A DNA stretch of 64,000 nt from Deltaproteobacteria bacterium (GCA_028818755.1 JAPPNF010000134.1:24094-88093), one strand, 5' to 3'. Positions 27,101 to 36,429 are shown, counted from the stretch's first letter. Made by a program: numbers and translations. Notes: generated from the sequence alone by a model not told the origin.

Positions 27101-29434
27101 TCAGAAGCGGTGGCGATGCGAGAAGTTGATCCCGGGTGATCGACCGCCGGGATCGTCGTGGACTTCGATCTTGATTCGCCAATCCGACGTGTCGCCGATG
27201 TCGAGCCCCAGGATTCGTTGGACGGAACCGTCGCCGGGACGACGAATCAAACCGACGTACGGCCGCATCGTTCCAGGGAAGGAGCCACCCCGCAGGCCGT
27301 ATCCAACCTCGCCTCGAACGCCCACGTCGGATGGTCCTCCCTCGTCGAGAGACACAAGCCGTGTGTCCAGATCCATACCGAAGCCTTGACCGAGGCTGTC
27401 CGGGACGAAGCGGACTCCGCCGCCAAGACGCCAGTGTTCGTGTTCATAGTCCCCAAGGCCGACCGTGCCTTCGGCGTTTCCGGTGAGCGCAAGGCGCGGA
27501 TGGAAGATACCTTCCACGGAAAAGGAGCCTCTCGCCTCCAACTGACCACCCTCGGGGCCATCCCCGGTGGCGTGCCTGTAGGCCAACGAAACCGAAGGCG
27601 AACCACGAACCGGCGCACTCCACGTCAAGCCGGCGCGATAGTCGACGCCGCGCATCGTGGGCAGCGAGGACGAAATCCGCCCACCTCCCTTGATGTCGAA
27701 GGTGAACGAGTCGATGCCGGCTTCGGCTTGAAGCTCTCCGGACAGCATCTCGGTCAAGGGCACCGAGGCGCCCGCGGCGTAAGCGCGAAGGCTTATGTCG
27801 GAGCCGGACCATGACGGGAAGCCCAGGTCGTCACGGTGGCGCAGGCGGCCGCTTCCCACTCCCAGGGACGCCCAGAGGTGTCCGCCGGTCGGCGCGTGCC
27901 AGGCGGCGAAGGGATGCAGCGACAGAATATCGGTGTCGTGCTCGCCGGTGCGGTAGCCGAGTCCGGCGAGGGCCGCCTCGGCCCGGTAGCGGAGCTCTGT
28001 GCGGGTCAACGAGGCGACCAATCCCGCCTGCCAGGCGCCGGCTCCCGTCTCCGCGCCGAAGGTGGCCGACTGGCTGTTGCCGGTGTAGTCGAAGCCGTCA
28101 CTCTGCCCTGAAAGTGAAGCGAGGCTGACCTCCGGCGCAGCTGCGAACGACGCCTGTTCGGAGCCGGACGCCCACCGGTGGACGCGGTCGCGGACGGCGG
28201 CGTGGGCCATCGTGGCGGCGCGCCTTGCATGCACCGGTCCCAGCGCGTCGTGGACCGGGTTGGAGACTGTCGGCGCACTTGGGCGAGGCGGCGGTTCGGT
28301 GGCGTCCGGGCACCGGTACTCGCCCGCATTGCCGTCCCAGAACGCGTCGTCGCGCACTTGAAGCTGGATGTGAACAAATTGATCGGGTCGGAGGGGAGGG
28401 TCGACACTGTCGTCCTCGGGACAAATATCGGCGCCGCTATCAACTCGGAAATCGAGGCAAAGAGCGTCCTCCGCATTCGTCGCGTTGACGTTAGTTCCGG
28501 TGCCGACCAGATAGCGGTAGGTGTTGGGGGTACCGAGGACCGGTGGCGCGCTTGGGTTGGCGAACGTAAGTACTCGGTTGCGAGGATTGAAAGACAACAG
28601 GTTGGGAGAAGCAAGCGGATGGGGCGCTCCAGGCACTCTGTATCCTTCTTGGCCTTCTCCACCATGGGCGCGCGGCAATGTCGCAACCTGTATCGATCTG
28701 ATGCCGGGAACTACGCATAACCCCTGCCCAGGCTCGTCCGTCCTGGTCCTGAAGCGCCAGTCGTTGGCTTCGAGAGGTGCGACCACAAGGACGAACGAAC
28801 GGGAGATGGACACTGCCGGTGACGAACTGTCCGTGACCCGGTAGGTGCAGTTCGGTCCACGGTACTCCGCATTGGGTGTCCCCGACAGAACGCGCGTGCT
28901 GGCGTGAAAGTCGACGCCGGCGGGGAGCATACAGTCGACCAGTTCGTAGGTGTACGGCGCTACGCCGCCCGAGGCCTCCTGGAACGTCGTCTGGCTGAAC
29001 CTTCCGGTCCTGAGAGTGAGTTCTTCGTCGGGTCTATCCGCGAATATCTGGGTGAGTTCCAGCGGTGGTGTAACGGTGGTCACCACAAGCCGGAGGCCAT
29101 GAGAAACGCTCCGCGCGGGCCGAAACCCGGGGTCGGACTCGGTAACGCGGAAGGTGCAGAAGAAAGTGTTGCCGCTTTCAGCCACCGGGGCAGTCCCAGC
29201 CAGGACTCCCTGGTCCGGGAAAAGCGTTACCCAGTCGGGACAGTCTTCGATACTCGATTCATAGGGACGCAACCCGCCGGAGATACGAAACGGAAGCGGA
29301 TGCTCACGAACTTCGCCCGGAGGAAAGTATAGCCTGAGCCCCCCCTTCCCGGGAGAGCTAACGGAAAGATGGCTTCCGCAGGCAGCGAGCGAAAGAGTCA
29401 CGCAGACAACGATGATTGCCCCAACACACTTCAT
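27101..29434 (-). CDS. Surface lipoprotein with Ig-like repeats and autotransporter-type C-terminal barrel
   Basis: 777 residues. The signal sequence ends in a lipobox (SLAACG, Cys near 19). Residues ~35-225 hold putative Ig-like (He_PIG-type) repeats, e.g. ISGGLRPYESSI...GVLAGTAP and ASGGVAPYTYEL...VLSGTP. A proline-rich linker near 380-400 leads to a glycine- and aromatic-rich C-terminal region (about 440-777) that ends in Phe, as outer-membrane barrels do. This fits an adhesin-like type V autotransporter. A lipobox on such a protein is unusual. It borders mobile-element debris and may have been acquired. Confidence 0.72.
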   Translation of the reverse strand: MKCVGAIIVVCVTLSLAACGSHLSVSSPGKGGLRLYFPPGEVREHPLPFRISGGLRPYESSIEDCPDWVTLFPDQGVLAGTAPVAESGNTFFCTFRVTESDPGFRPARSVSHGLRLVVTTVTPPLELTQIFADRPDEELTLRTGRFSQTTFQEASGGVAPYTYELVDCMLPAGVDFHASTRVLSGTPNAEYRGPNCTYRVTDSSSPAVSISRSFVLVVAPLEANDWRFRTRTDEPGQGLCVVPGIRSIQVATLPRAHGGEGQEGYRVPGAPHPLASPNLLSFNPRNRVLTFANPSAPPVLGTPNTYRYLVGTGTNVNATNAEDALCLDFRVDSGADICPEDDSVDPPLRPDQFVHIQLQVRDDAFWDGNAGEYRCPDATEPPPRPSAPTVSNPVHDALGPVHARRAATMAHAAVRDRVHRWASGSEQASFAAAPEVSLASLSGQSDGFDYTGNSQSATFGAETGAGAWQAGLVASLTRTELRYRAEAALAGLGYRTGEHDTDILSLHPFAAWHAPTGGHLWASLGVGSGRLRHRDDLGFPSWSGSDISLRAYAAGASVPLTEMLSGELQAEAGIDSFTFDIKGGGRISSSLPTMRGVDYRAGLTWSAPVRGSPSVSLAYRHATGDGPEGGQLEARGSFSVEGIFHPRLALTGNAEGTVGLGDYEHEHWRLGGGVRFVPDSLGQGFGMDLDTRLVSLDEGGPSDVGVRGEVGYGLRGGSFPGTMRPYVGLIRRPGDGSVQRILGLDIGDTSDWRIKIEVHDDPGGRSPGINFSHRHRF

Positions 29435-29772
29435 TCTGCAAATCTCGAAATCTCAGGGCGCAGGTTCACATTTCACATTTCCGTATTGGAAAAACTGGAA
29501 AACTGCCTCATGTCAGTCGTCACCACCTGTAGGAGATAGCCAGTACCAGTTGATTTTGTCAAGATTGGCGAAAGGTCGAGGGTATGAGGGAATCGTGCTC
29601 TCAATGCGCATGTGGACGAACACCCTTGACCTGGCGTGTCGAGGTCAATGCGACTGGGTTGTCCGGCCTCGACCTTGCGCTCGACATCTCCGCTCCAGCG
29701 GCTCGCCGGACCTGGTCTCCTCGGCTCGAACGATGCCGCGCTCCAGGTCGATGCGGCTGGCTTCTCCATCCA
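29435..29772. other. Intergenic stretch without recognised gene
   Basis: 338 bases between the start of the barrel lipoprotein gene and the recombinase remnant. The part next to the lipoprotein gene is AT-richer and probably holds its promoter. I see no supported coding sequence. Confidence 0.4.
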
Positions 29773-30157
29773 TCAACCGGCGACCTCGGCGATTCTGCTC
29801 GCAAAGCGGTTGGCGGCGGACTTGACGGAATCGTTGGCGAGTTGGGCGTAGCGGGCGGCGGTCTGGTGGTCTGCACCTTGCTGTGGCCGAGCAGCTTGTC
29901 GATCACCTGCAAGCCTTCGTCCAACAGCAACCCGCCGCTGGCAGAGCTGTGACGCAGGTCATGGATCCGCAGGTTCCCGATTCCGGCCCCGCCACGATGC
30001 GATGCCAGGGGCCGTGCAGAAAGGCGAGATGGGCGTCTCGCTTCTGGCCGGGATCACCCAAGGGCTGTCTTCACGTCGCTGCGGTACCCGGTCAGCATCA
30101 GGAGCCGTATGGCGGTAATCGTCTCGGGCGAAGCGAACCCCTCGCGTTCACCTAGGC
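29773..30157 (-). pseudogene. Decayed tyrosine recombinase/integrase (C-terminal remnant)
   Basis: In pieces on the minus strand one can read FASPETITAIRLLMLTGYR (around the catalytic Arg region), then IGNLRIHDLRHSSASGGLLL (HxLRH box) and LQVIDKLLGHSKVQTT (LGH box). After a one-base shift, ARYAQLANDSVKSAANRFAS and a stop follow at 29773. A stop after TALG and the frameshift within the last box inactivate it. The catalytic Tyr survives in the ARYAQL segment. The N-terminal half is missing. It marks an old phage or genomic-island insertion. Confidence 0.8.
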
Positions 30158-30510
30158 CATTCGCAGGAGCCAGTCAGTGCGCGCGTCGCTCGCTTCCCGA
30201 CCGGTAGCAGCCTTCCCCGTTACACGGGCGGGTCGGCTTCCGCATTGACCGTTTCGAGGGCTGCTCGACGTTCACTCGTGTTGCGGCCCGCATGGTCGCT
30301 GAGCCACCCAAGGCGGCCCGTTACATCGAATCGCTTCAGCCGAAGTCGTTACCTCCTCCAGCCGCTCCGATTGCTACCGGCTGGAGCGACAGTTGCCGGG
30401 CAGGGTTCGCACCCGCTGGGAGTCGGCGCCTTTCCACGGCGCATGCTCAGATTGACATTGACATGGTACGCAACATATTTCTATTTCTCTAGGTCTGGGA
30501 CGGGAACCGG
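30158..30510. other. Unassigned stretch between recombinase remnant and second kinase
   Basis: About 350 bases. Short open frames on the plus strand do not resemble a family I can name. The 3' part holds a candidate sigma54 promoter for the kinase gene. The composition suggests leftover mobile DNA. Confidence 0.35.
30381..30397 (+). promoter_or_regulatory. Candidate sigma54 promoter of the second kinase gene
   Basis: CTGGAGCG-N4-TTGC matches the -24/-12 consensus except for two bases in the -24 element, and keeps GG-N10-GC spacing. The predicted start is near 30408, about 100 bases before the kinase ATG. It is weaker than the promoter of the paralogous kinase operon. Confidence 0.4.
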
Positions 30511-32604
30511 ATGACGAACACGAAGATACTGATCGTCGGGGACGCGGCATACCTCGAACAGCCCCTGCGGCGCCTTGGATACGCGGTGTGCGCCACCGTT
30601 CAGTCCGCGTCGCGGGCCATCGAGGAAGCCGCCGGGACGGAGCCCGACCTTGCCCTGGTCGATCTCGGTCCCGAAGGCGGCGCAGACGGTCTGGAAGCGG
30701 CGGAGCGGATCGGGAGCGAGTTCGGGGTCCCGGTGGTCCTCCTCGCGGCCGGCGAGGAGGAGGCCGGGCAGGGCCTGTTCGAGGGGGCCTGGACGGCCTC
30801 TACGTTCGGCTGCGTGCCGAAGCCCATCGAGGAGAAGCCACTGCACCGGAACATCCAGGCCGCCCTTGCCCTGCACCGGAGGGAAACCCGGCACAGGGAA
30901 ACGGCGTGCGAACTGGAAAGAAGGGTCACCGCTCTACAAGAGCAGGTCGCGCTCATGAAGGACGTTTTCGACACCATGAAGGAGGGTGTGTTCGCCAACG
31001 ACGAAACCGGCCGCCGTCTGCTTGTCAACGCGGCCGCGCTGGATGTCGCCGGAACCGAGGAACCGCGCGAAATAGCGGATTGGGCCGAACAGTACGGCAT
31101 CTACCTTCCTGACAAGGAAACACTCGTGCGGGTGGAGCAGAATCCCCTCGTGCGCTGCTTCCATGGTGAGACGACGGAGTGGGCCGAATTCTTCGTGCGC
31201 AACCGGCAGAAGCCGGAGGGGATCCATGTCGGCGCCAGCGCGCGGCCCTTGCCGACCAAGGTCAACGGGCTCGCCGCGGGCGTTGTGGTCTTTCAGGACA
31301 TCACCGAGAGCAAGGCGGCACAGGCCCGGCTGAACGAGAGCCTGAACGACCTGCGAGAACAGGCAGAGGTGATGGAGGCCATTTTCGACAGCGTCCGGGA
31401 CGGTATCATCGTCTCCGATGTCGGGGGGAAGTTCCTGTACGCCAATCCAGCGGCCAAGGAGATGCTCGGCGACGCCTACGTCGCCAGGAAGGACGGCCTG
31501 TGGTCTGAGAAGCCCACACCGTACTACTACTATTCCGACCGCGAGACCCCCATCAGGAACGAGGATCTGCCGCTTCCGCGCGCCGTCTTCCAGGGCATGG
31601 CCACGGACGACCTGGATATATTCGTACCCGGCGGGCGCGCCGGGCAGGGCATTTTCATCCAGGTAAACGGGCGGCCGCTCCGCGACAGGAGCGGCAGATC
31701 CCGCGGAGGGGTGATCACCTTTCACGACGTCACCAGGCAGGTGCTCGCCGATGAAGCCCTAGCGCAGGCCTTCGCGTACGGGCGGCTGGAGATCGTCGAC
31801 ACCATCCTCCACAACATCGGCAACGCCATCAACAGCGTCACCGTAGGAATCGAGACCGTTCACCGAGGGATCGCGGACCATCGGCTCATCCGCCGCCTGA
31901 ACGCGCTCGCCGAGGCCGTCGGGGCGCATCGGGACGACTGGGCCGATTACATCGAGAACGACCCGCAGGGGCAGCAGGTGATGCCGTTCATCACCGCCCT
32001 CGCCGGGGAATTCGTTCAAGAGAAAAGGAGGCTCACGGCGACGGTCGACCGCGTGAGGGAGAGGGCGCAGTACATCGCCGACATCGTCCGCAACCAGAGT
32101 CCGGGCGGCGTTGGGAGGCTGAACCTGAAGGACATCGACCCCAGGGACACGATTGCGAGGGCCATCCGGTTGGTGAAGGACTCGAACCGCGCACCATCGA
32201 CAAGGGTGGACATCGACTGCGACAAGGCGCCGAAGGAGATCCGTATCGACGAGAGCCGGTTTGAGCAGATGATGGTCAACCTGATCAAGAATGCGATGGA
32301 AGCCATCGAGCAGCTTGCCGCATCGGGCGGGCTCGAAGAAGAGCCCCGCATTTCGGTCCGGGCCTGCGCCGACGGGGATTTTCTCGACATCGAGGTGAGC
32401 GACAACGGCATCGGCACCGCCGAGAGAGACACCCGGATGCTGTTTGCCGCTGGCTACACGACGAAAGGCGACGGGACCGGGCTGGGTCTCCATTCGGCTG
32501 CCAATTTCGTGATCTCGTCGGGTGGGCAGATCCGCCTGCTGAGCGACGGCATCGGCAAGGGCGCAACCGCCCATGTCAGGCTGAGACTCCCCGGTCAGGG
32601 ATGA
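30511..32604 (+). CDS. REC-PAS-PAS histidine kinase, paralogue of the tad-linked kinase
   Basis: 697 residues with the same architecture as the kinase at 17477-19609 and strong similarity throughout. REC is about 1-120, PAS domains about 150-265 and 285-410. The H-box LEIVDTILHNIGNAIN has His434. The catalytic domain has DNGIGTAERD and GTGLGLHSAANF. The REC domain keeps Asp in ALVDLG and Lys in VPKP, but the conserved Thr/Ser position is Ala (VLLAAGE), so its switching may be impaired. No response regulator is adjacent. It may feed into the sigma54 regulator at 15562-17457. Confidence 0.9.
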   Translation: MTNTKILIVGDAAYLEQPLRRLGYAVCATVQSASRAIEEAAGTEPDLALVDLGPEGGADGLEAAERIGSEFGVPVVLLAAGEEEAGQGLFEGAWTASTFGCVPKPIEEKPLHRNIQAALALHRRETRHRETACELERRVTALQEQVALMKDVFDTMKEGVFANDETGRRLLVNAAALDVAGTEEPREIADWAEQYGIYLPDKETLVRVEQNPLVRCFHGETTEWAEFFVRNRQKPEGIHVGASARPLPTKVNGLAAGVVVFQDITESKAAQARLNESLNDLREQAEVMEAIFDSVRDGIIVSDVGGKFLYANPAAKEMLGDAYVARKDGLWSEKPTPYYYYSDRETPIRNEDLPLPRAVFQGMATDDLDIFVPGGRAGQGIFIQVNGRPLRDRSGRSRGGVITFHDVTRQVLADEALAQAFAYGRLEIVDTILHNIGNAINSVTVGIETVHRGIADHRLIRRLNALAEAVGAHRDDWADYIENDPQGQQVMPFITALAGEFVQEKRRLTATVDRVRERAQYIADIVRNQSPGGVGRLNLKDIDPRDTIARAIRLVKDSNRAPSTRVDIDCDKAPKEIRIDESRFEQMMVNLIKNAMEAIEQLAASGGLEEEPRISVRACADGDFLDIEVSDNGIGTAERDTRMLFAAGYTTKGDGTGLGLHSAANFVISSGGQIRLLSDGIGKGATAHVRLRLPGQG

Positions 32605-32620
32605 GGAAGAGAGCTGAAGA

Positions 32621-32989
32621 GTGCGTGCGCCAGGCTAACTGGTGCCAGTGCAGCCGGTGGAAGTCCGGCAGGAGGGAGAAGGCAAGCCACCACTTCCACC
32701 CCGAGTCATGGGCAACCGCTCGCGAGGGCGGGGGCAAGCGTTGACAGGGGCTGCGTTACGTGAACGTGGCCCTCGCCCGCTGGGCGCGACGGAAGTACAA
32801 ACCGTTCAAACGCCGGGAGCGTGCGTCCATGCATTGGCTGGGATGCATTGCGCGACGGGACCCCAACCTGTTCGTCCTGTAGCAACTCGGCGTCCGACCG
32901 GAGGCTGGAGGGTAGGAGCCGGATGAGGCGAGAGTCTCACGTCCGGTTCTGGGAGGGCCGAGGGGTGAAACTCCCCTCGGCTACTCGAC
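32621..32989 (+). mobile_element. Group II intron remnant A (5' end, IEP tail, domains V-VI)
   Basis: The element starts with a GTGCG-type 5' end at 32621 or 32625, 17-21 bases after the kinase stop. It carries an intron-encoded protein C-terminus (about 32757-32880: ALARWARRKYKPFKRRE, HWLGCIARRDPNLFVL, ending at TAG where these proteins have Trp). Domain V lies at 32916-32950 (GAGCCGGATGAGG...CTCACGTCCGGTTC). Domain VI (GGGCCGAGGGG-GAAA-type hairpin) ends CTACTCGAC at 32989. At ~370 bases it has lost most of the ribozyme core and nearly all of the reverse transcriptase, so it cannot move by itself. Confidence 0.75.
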
Positions 32990-33549
32990 TTGTCATCGCC
33001 CTCGAAGACCGCCACAGCGGCAAGCGGCTGCTTGACGTTCTTGGCAAACGTCTCGGTCGATACGGGCTTACGCTCCATGAAACCAAGACGCGCTATGTGG
33101 ACTTCCGCCGGAGACGCCCCTACGGGCGTCACTGGATGGCGTCGGCCACGACGTTCGACTTCCTCGGCTTCACCCACGTGTGGGGACGGTCGATGCAGGG
33201 CAAGGACGTCGTTCGCCAGATCACGGCGAAGGGCCGCTTCGCCCGTGCGCTGAAATCCGTGCATGACTGGTGCAAGAAAAACAGGCACCTGCCGGTCAAG
33301 GCGCAGCAGGAGTATCTTGCTCGGGTGATCCGGGGCCACTGCGCGTACTATGGTGTGACAGGGAATGGCAAACGTCTGGGGTGGTTCCGCTACCAGGTCG
33401 TCCGCATCTGGAGGATGTGGCTCGCACGCCGCAGCCGCCTGCGGCGCCTGAACTGGGACCGGATGAACGCACTCCTCAAGAAATATCCTCTGCCGTACGT
33501 CACCTTCATGCGCTCATGGCAACATTCATTGAGCGAACCTGTCAGGTGA
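32990..33549 (+). pseudogene. Group II intron reverse transcriptase/maturase, C-terminal fragment (intron B)
   Basis: The sequence begins exactly at the codon that follows the YADD box in these reverse transcriptases (LVIALEDRHSGKRLLDVLG; YGLTLHETKTRYVDF). It continues through RT domains 6-7 and the maturase domain (HWMASATTFDFLGFTHVWGR; YYGVTGNGKRLGWFRYQVVRIW) to a natural C-terminus (LKKYPLPYVTFMRSW...PVR). The palm residues and the N-terminal half are missing because remnant A sits immediately upstream. It is non-functional. Confidence 0.8.
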
Positions 33550-33550
33550 G

Positions 33551-33623
33551 GAACCGAGTGCGTCAGTCGCGCACGCTCGGCTCTGTGGGGGGAGGGGCTC
33601 GGTGACGACCCCTCCTACCCGAC
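33551..33623 (+). ncRNA. Group II intron B domains V and VI
   Basis: A domain V hairpin (GAACCGAGTGCG...CGCACGCTCGGCTC, 33551-33585) is followed by a domain VI hairpin (GGGGAGGGG...CCCCTCC). It ends in CTACCCGAC at 33623, the usual 3' terminus of this intron type. It follows the reverse transcriptase fragment at the expected distance. Confidence 0.75.
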
Positions 33624-33725
33624 CCGTGGCCCGTTCCCTCCGCCATTCGCGCCGGCGCACGTCCCACCCACCAGCCTCTCCGTCGACCCCCTCGAACCCC
33701 ATGTCTCAACGAACCCTCTGCCTCA

Positions 33726-35375
33726 GTGTTTTCCAATACGGAGATGAGCCTGAAAGGAGGCGCGGGCGAGGGGTGCCTGGAACGGGCTCGGGGTGTTGAA
33801 ATGGGGAGAGGATAGGCGGGGATGAGGGGGAGGTCAAGAGGGGAGAGGGGTTCATTCAAGAGGTGGGGTCCGAAGGGTGAAGGAGAGGGGAGGTGGGTGG
33901 GACGTGCGCCGGCACGAATGGAAGTCAGGGCATGAGAGAGCAACGGCATGGGCTCACGCCACGGAGGGAGCGGAGAGGCGATGGATGAGACGGAAGAGCT
34001 GGTCACGGGCTTGGTTGAGGGCGTGAGCGGCCTGGAGGTCGGAGGCGGCGTAGGCAGTGGCGTCGAGTTGAGCGAAAGAGAGGCCGGGGCGGAGGAACTG
34101 GGCTGAGTCGGGCAGGGACTTGAGCTTTTCGTAGGGGGTAGTGACCGGGTCGTGGGGATAGCGCTTCTTGATGCGGCCCTTGGCGTCCGGGATGTCGACG
34201 GGGTAAAGGCATGGGCGGTGGTAGTTGAGGAAGGGCGAGAGGACGTCCTGGGTGAAGGCGTTGACCTGTGAGGCGAAGCGCTTGGGGATGTGGGCGTAGC
34301 CCAGGTACTTGCGCACCACCGCGGCGTTCTTGCCCTCCACCAAGGCGTTGTCGTTGGTCCTGCGGGAGCGTCCCTTGGTGAACTGGCCGATGTGGAGCTT
34401 GTTGAGCAGGTTGGCGACGCGGTGGTTGATGTACTCCGAGCCGTTGTCGGAGTGGAAGCCCTGCACCACGAAGGGATAGGACTGGAGCAGGGCCTCCAGC
34501 ACGGGCACCAGGAAGCGCTCGGAAATGGCCTCCACACAGCCCACGTGCTGCCACTGGGTGACCTCGTCGACGAGGTTCACGTGGTAGACGCCCTTGTGGC
34601 CGTCGCGATCGCCCTGGTGGACGGTGTCCACGCGGATGTAGCCCGGGCGACCGTCGGGACAGGGCCTTCGGCGCTCGCCGATGGCCACGGGAGTCGGGCG
34701 GGTGTGGGTCAAGGTGGTGCGCCGGCGCCGGTAGGACAGCGAGTGACGCAGGTTGTAGAGATGGCCGTTGGAGATCCCCGCCAGGCGCTCGAAACGCCGG
34801 TCTCCGAAAAGCTCGTACTGCCGCCGCATCAGCGCCCGCGTGGCCGGCCCTGACATCTGCCCCAGGGCCGTGTCCACCTGCGCCAACAGCTCGATGTCCG
34901 TCTTCCGGTAGCGGCGCTCGAACGGCACAGCCGGCGCCTTCCCACGCCCATCCTCCACACGCCCCGTCTCCCGGTGCTGCCGGATCAGACGCGTCATCTG
35001 CGCCCGCGACATCCCCGTCACCTTCCCCATGTACCGCCGCACAAGCCCCTTCTCCGCCTTCCCCAACCCGTGATACCCGAACTGCGCCAGCGTCCGCCGC
35101 ACGAACCTGTACGCCGACCCCCGCTCCGCCAACTGATACTCTACCGCCGCGTTCCCCTCCAGAAGTCCCCGTACCTGTTCCAGCGTCTCCAGCCGTTCCG
35201 TCTGCATCGCCACGATCATCCTCCCATTCTCCCCTACCCGCAGACTTCAGGCTCATCTCTCGTTGGATTCCACCTCCTCCTTCAGGCTCATGTCTCGTTG
35301 GAAAACTCTGCCTCTTGACCTCCCCCTCCACCCCGCCTATCCTTTCCTCTTTCCTCATCTCAACCCCCTGAGCCC
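33726..35375 (-). mobile_element. Insertion sequence with DDE transposase and complex inverted ends
   Basis: A single transposase gene is flanked by two sets of inverted repeats. Set 1 is 33726-33760 (GTGTTTTCCAA...ATGAGCCTGAA) against 35273-35306. A second copy of its core lies at 35246-35266. Set 2 is 33784-33841 against 35311-35375 (AGGATAGGCGGGG...GAGGTCAAGAGG). The set order differs between ends, so exact boundaries and target duplication cannot be fixed by eye. Confidence 0.65.
33954..35219 (-). CDS. DDE (rve integrase-core) transposase
   Basis: 421 residues. An N-terminal HTH region (about 60-105, YMGKVTGMSRAQMTRLIRQH) is followed by an integrase core with catalytic residues visible in RVDTVHQGDRDGHKG (Asp), FHSDNGSEYINH (Asp) and NDNALVEGKNAAVVRKYLGY (Glu). 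The reading frame is intact and of normal length, so the element may still be active. The family looks IS481/ISNCY-like; I do not assign a named IS. The ATG at 35219 sits tight behind GGGAGG, and ATG 35207 is possible. Confidence 0.85.
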   Translation of the reverse strand: MIVAMQTERLETLEQVRGLLEGNAAVEYQLAERGSAYRFVRRTLAQFGYHGLGKAEKGLVRRYMGKVTGMSRAQMTRLIRQHRETGRVEDGRGKAPAVPFERRYRKTDIELLAQVDTALGQMSGPATRALMRRQYELFGDRRFERLAGISNGHLYNLRHSLSYRRRRTTLTHTRPTPVAIGERRRPCPDGRPGYIRVDTVHQGDRDGHKGVYHVNLVDEVTQWQHVGCVEAISERFLVPVLEALLQSYPFVVQGFHSDNGSEYINHRVANLLNKLHIGQFTKGRSRRTNDNALVEGKNAAVVRKYLGYAHIPKRFASQVNAFTQDVLSPFLNYHRPCLYPVDIPDAKGRIKKRYPHDPVTTPYEKLKSLPDSAQFLRPGLSFAQLDATAYAASDLQAAHALNQARDQLFRLIHRLSAPSVA

Positions 35376-35466
35376 GACCCAGTGCCCCTCCATGGTGCTG
35401 GGGTCGTGACATACTGGCTGTGTCCGGCGCGTCCGGGCGCCCGCTGGAGGAGCCTCGCATGTCACC

Positions 35467-35958
35467 GTGGTGGTCGTCATCGCCGCCTTCGCAGCAGCGC
35501 CCGTGTCCAAGGCTGCGGCCGGGACGGTGCCCACCCCGCAGGCACGGGCCTTCGCGCCCGTGCACGACACGCCCGGGGAACTCGCATACGCCTTCGGCGA
35601 ACCGCTCCCCGGAGGGAGCGACCGGATCGGCGTGTTCGTACGCTGCCGCCGCTCGAGCGGCGTGCTCGACGCAGGGCTCTTCTTCGGCGTCTTCCCCGAA
35701 GGCGTACCGGTGCAGGCGGCGGTGCACACCGCCGCCGGGGCCGTCGAGCGCTTCGGCCCCGTAGTGCGCCTCGGGCCCGCCCACGGCTTCCACGACACAC
35801 ACATCGTGGGGCGCGCTGACGTGCTGCGCCTTCTCCATGTTGCGTTCAGCGAGGGAGCGCTCATCTCGAACGGACATAATTCGGTCTGGAACCGCATCCC
35901 CGAGGCCAAAAACCGCGCCGCCCGCGAGGCGCTCGCCGCCTGTGCCGGCGTGCCCTGA
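35467..35958 (+). CDS. Small secreted protein of unknown function
   Basis: 163 residues from GTG 35467. The first ~20 residues are a short signal-like hydrophobic stretch (VVVIAAFAAAPVSKAAA). The mature part has two Cys and a VFPEGVPVQAAVHTAAG segment, with no domain I can name. It lies between an insertion sequence and an IS110 fragment, so it is probably cargo of an integrated element. The start is not secure: a GGAGGA lies 15 bases upstream. Codon pattern and length support a real gene. Confidence 0.5.
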   Translation: MVVVIAAFAAAPVSKAAAGTVPTPQARAFAPVHDTPGELAYAFGEPLPGGSDRIGVFVRCRRSSGVLDAGLFFGVFPEGVPVQAAVHTAAGAVERFGPVVRLGPAHGFHDTHIVGRADVLRLLHVAFSEGALISNGHNSVWNRIPEAKNRAAREALAACAGVP

Positions 35959-36429
35959 GCCAGCTTGCCAGCGACTGCCTGTCCAGACATTGACACGTGC
36001 ACCGCACGAGCCGGCGGAACGCCGCTTTCGAACCCGGCGGCACATCCGCCAAGCGCGCTGTCAACGGGGCTTCGCCCGCCGGACCATTGAAAGGGCGCCA
36101 TCAGGATGGCGCCGAGCGCATCCCGGCCCCGGTCGGCATGCTGGCGTCTGGCCCCGGCAGGTAACGGAACCGTCTGTTTCAGCCTGCGATGGCGATGGCG
36201 CCGTTGGCGAGGCGGGCGGGATCGCGCGGCGGGTGGCGTACGTGAACCCCACAACCCCCTCCTCGCAGGTGAAGTCGCCCACATAGGGAGACGGGGGTTC
36301 CGTATACCGGTGGTCGCCGCATATGGTAGTAGTTGTGATCGAATCGACGCCCCGCCCGACGGTAGACCGAAGTGTGTGTAACAAAGTGGCGCAAGATGAA
36401 CGCCCCGATGAAGGGTAGGAGAGGAGCCC
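35959..36429. other. Non-coding stretch before the IS110-like remnant
   Basis: About 470 bases in which I see no supported gene. The last ~100 bases probably belong to the non-coding left end of the IS110-type element whose transposase starts at 36430. Confidence 0.35.

Noticed and set aside
33586-33600. G-rich run as a third slippage tract
   Set aside because: It is interrupted and belongs to the domain VI hairpin of the group II intron.
34003-36045. 680-residue minus-strand frame
   Set aside because: It overlaps the DDE transposase in another frame, and its low-complexity Gly/Arg/Pro content has no domain.
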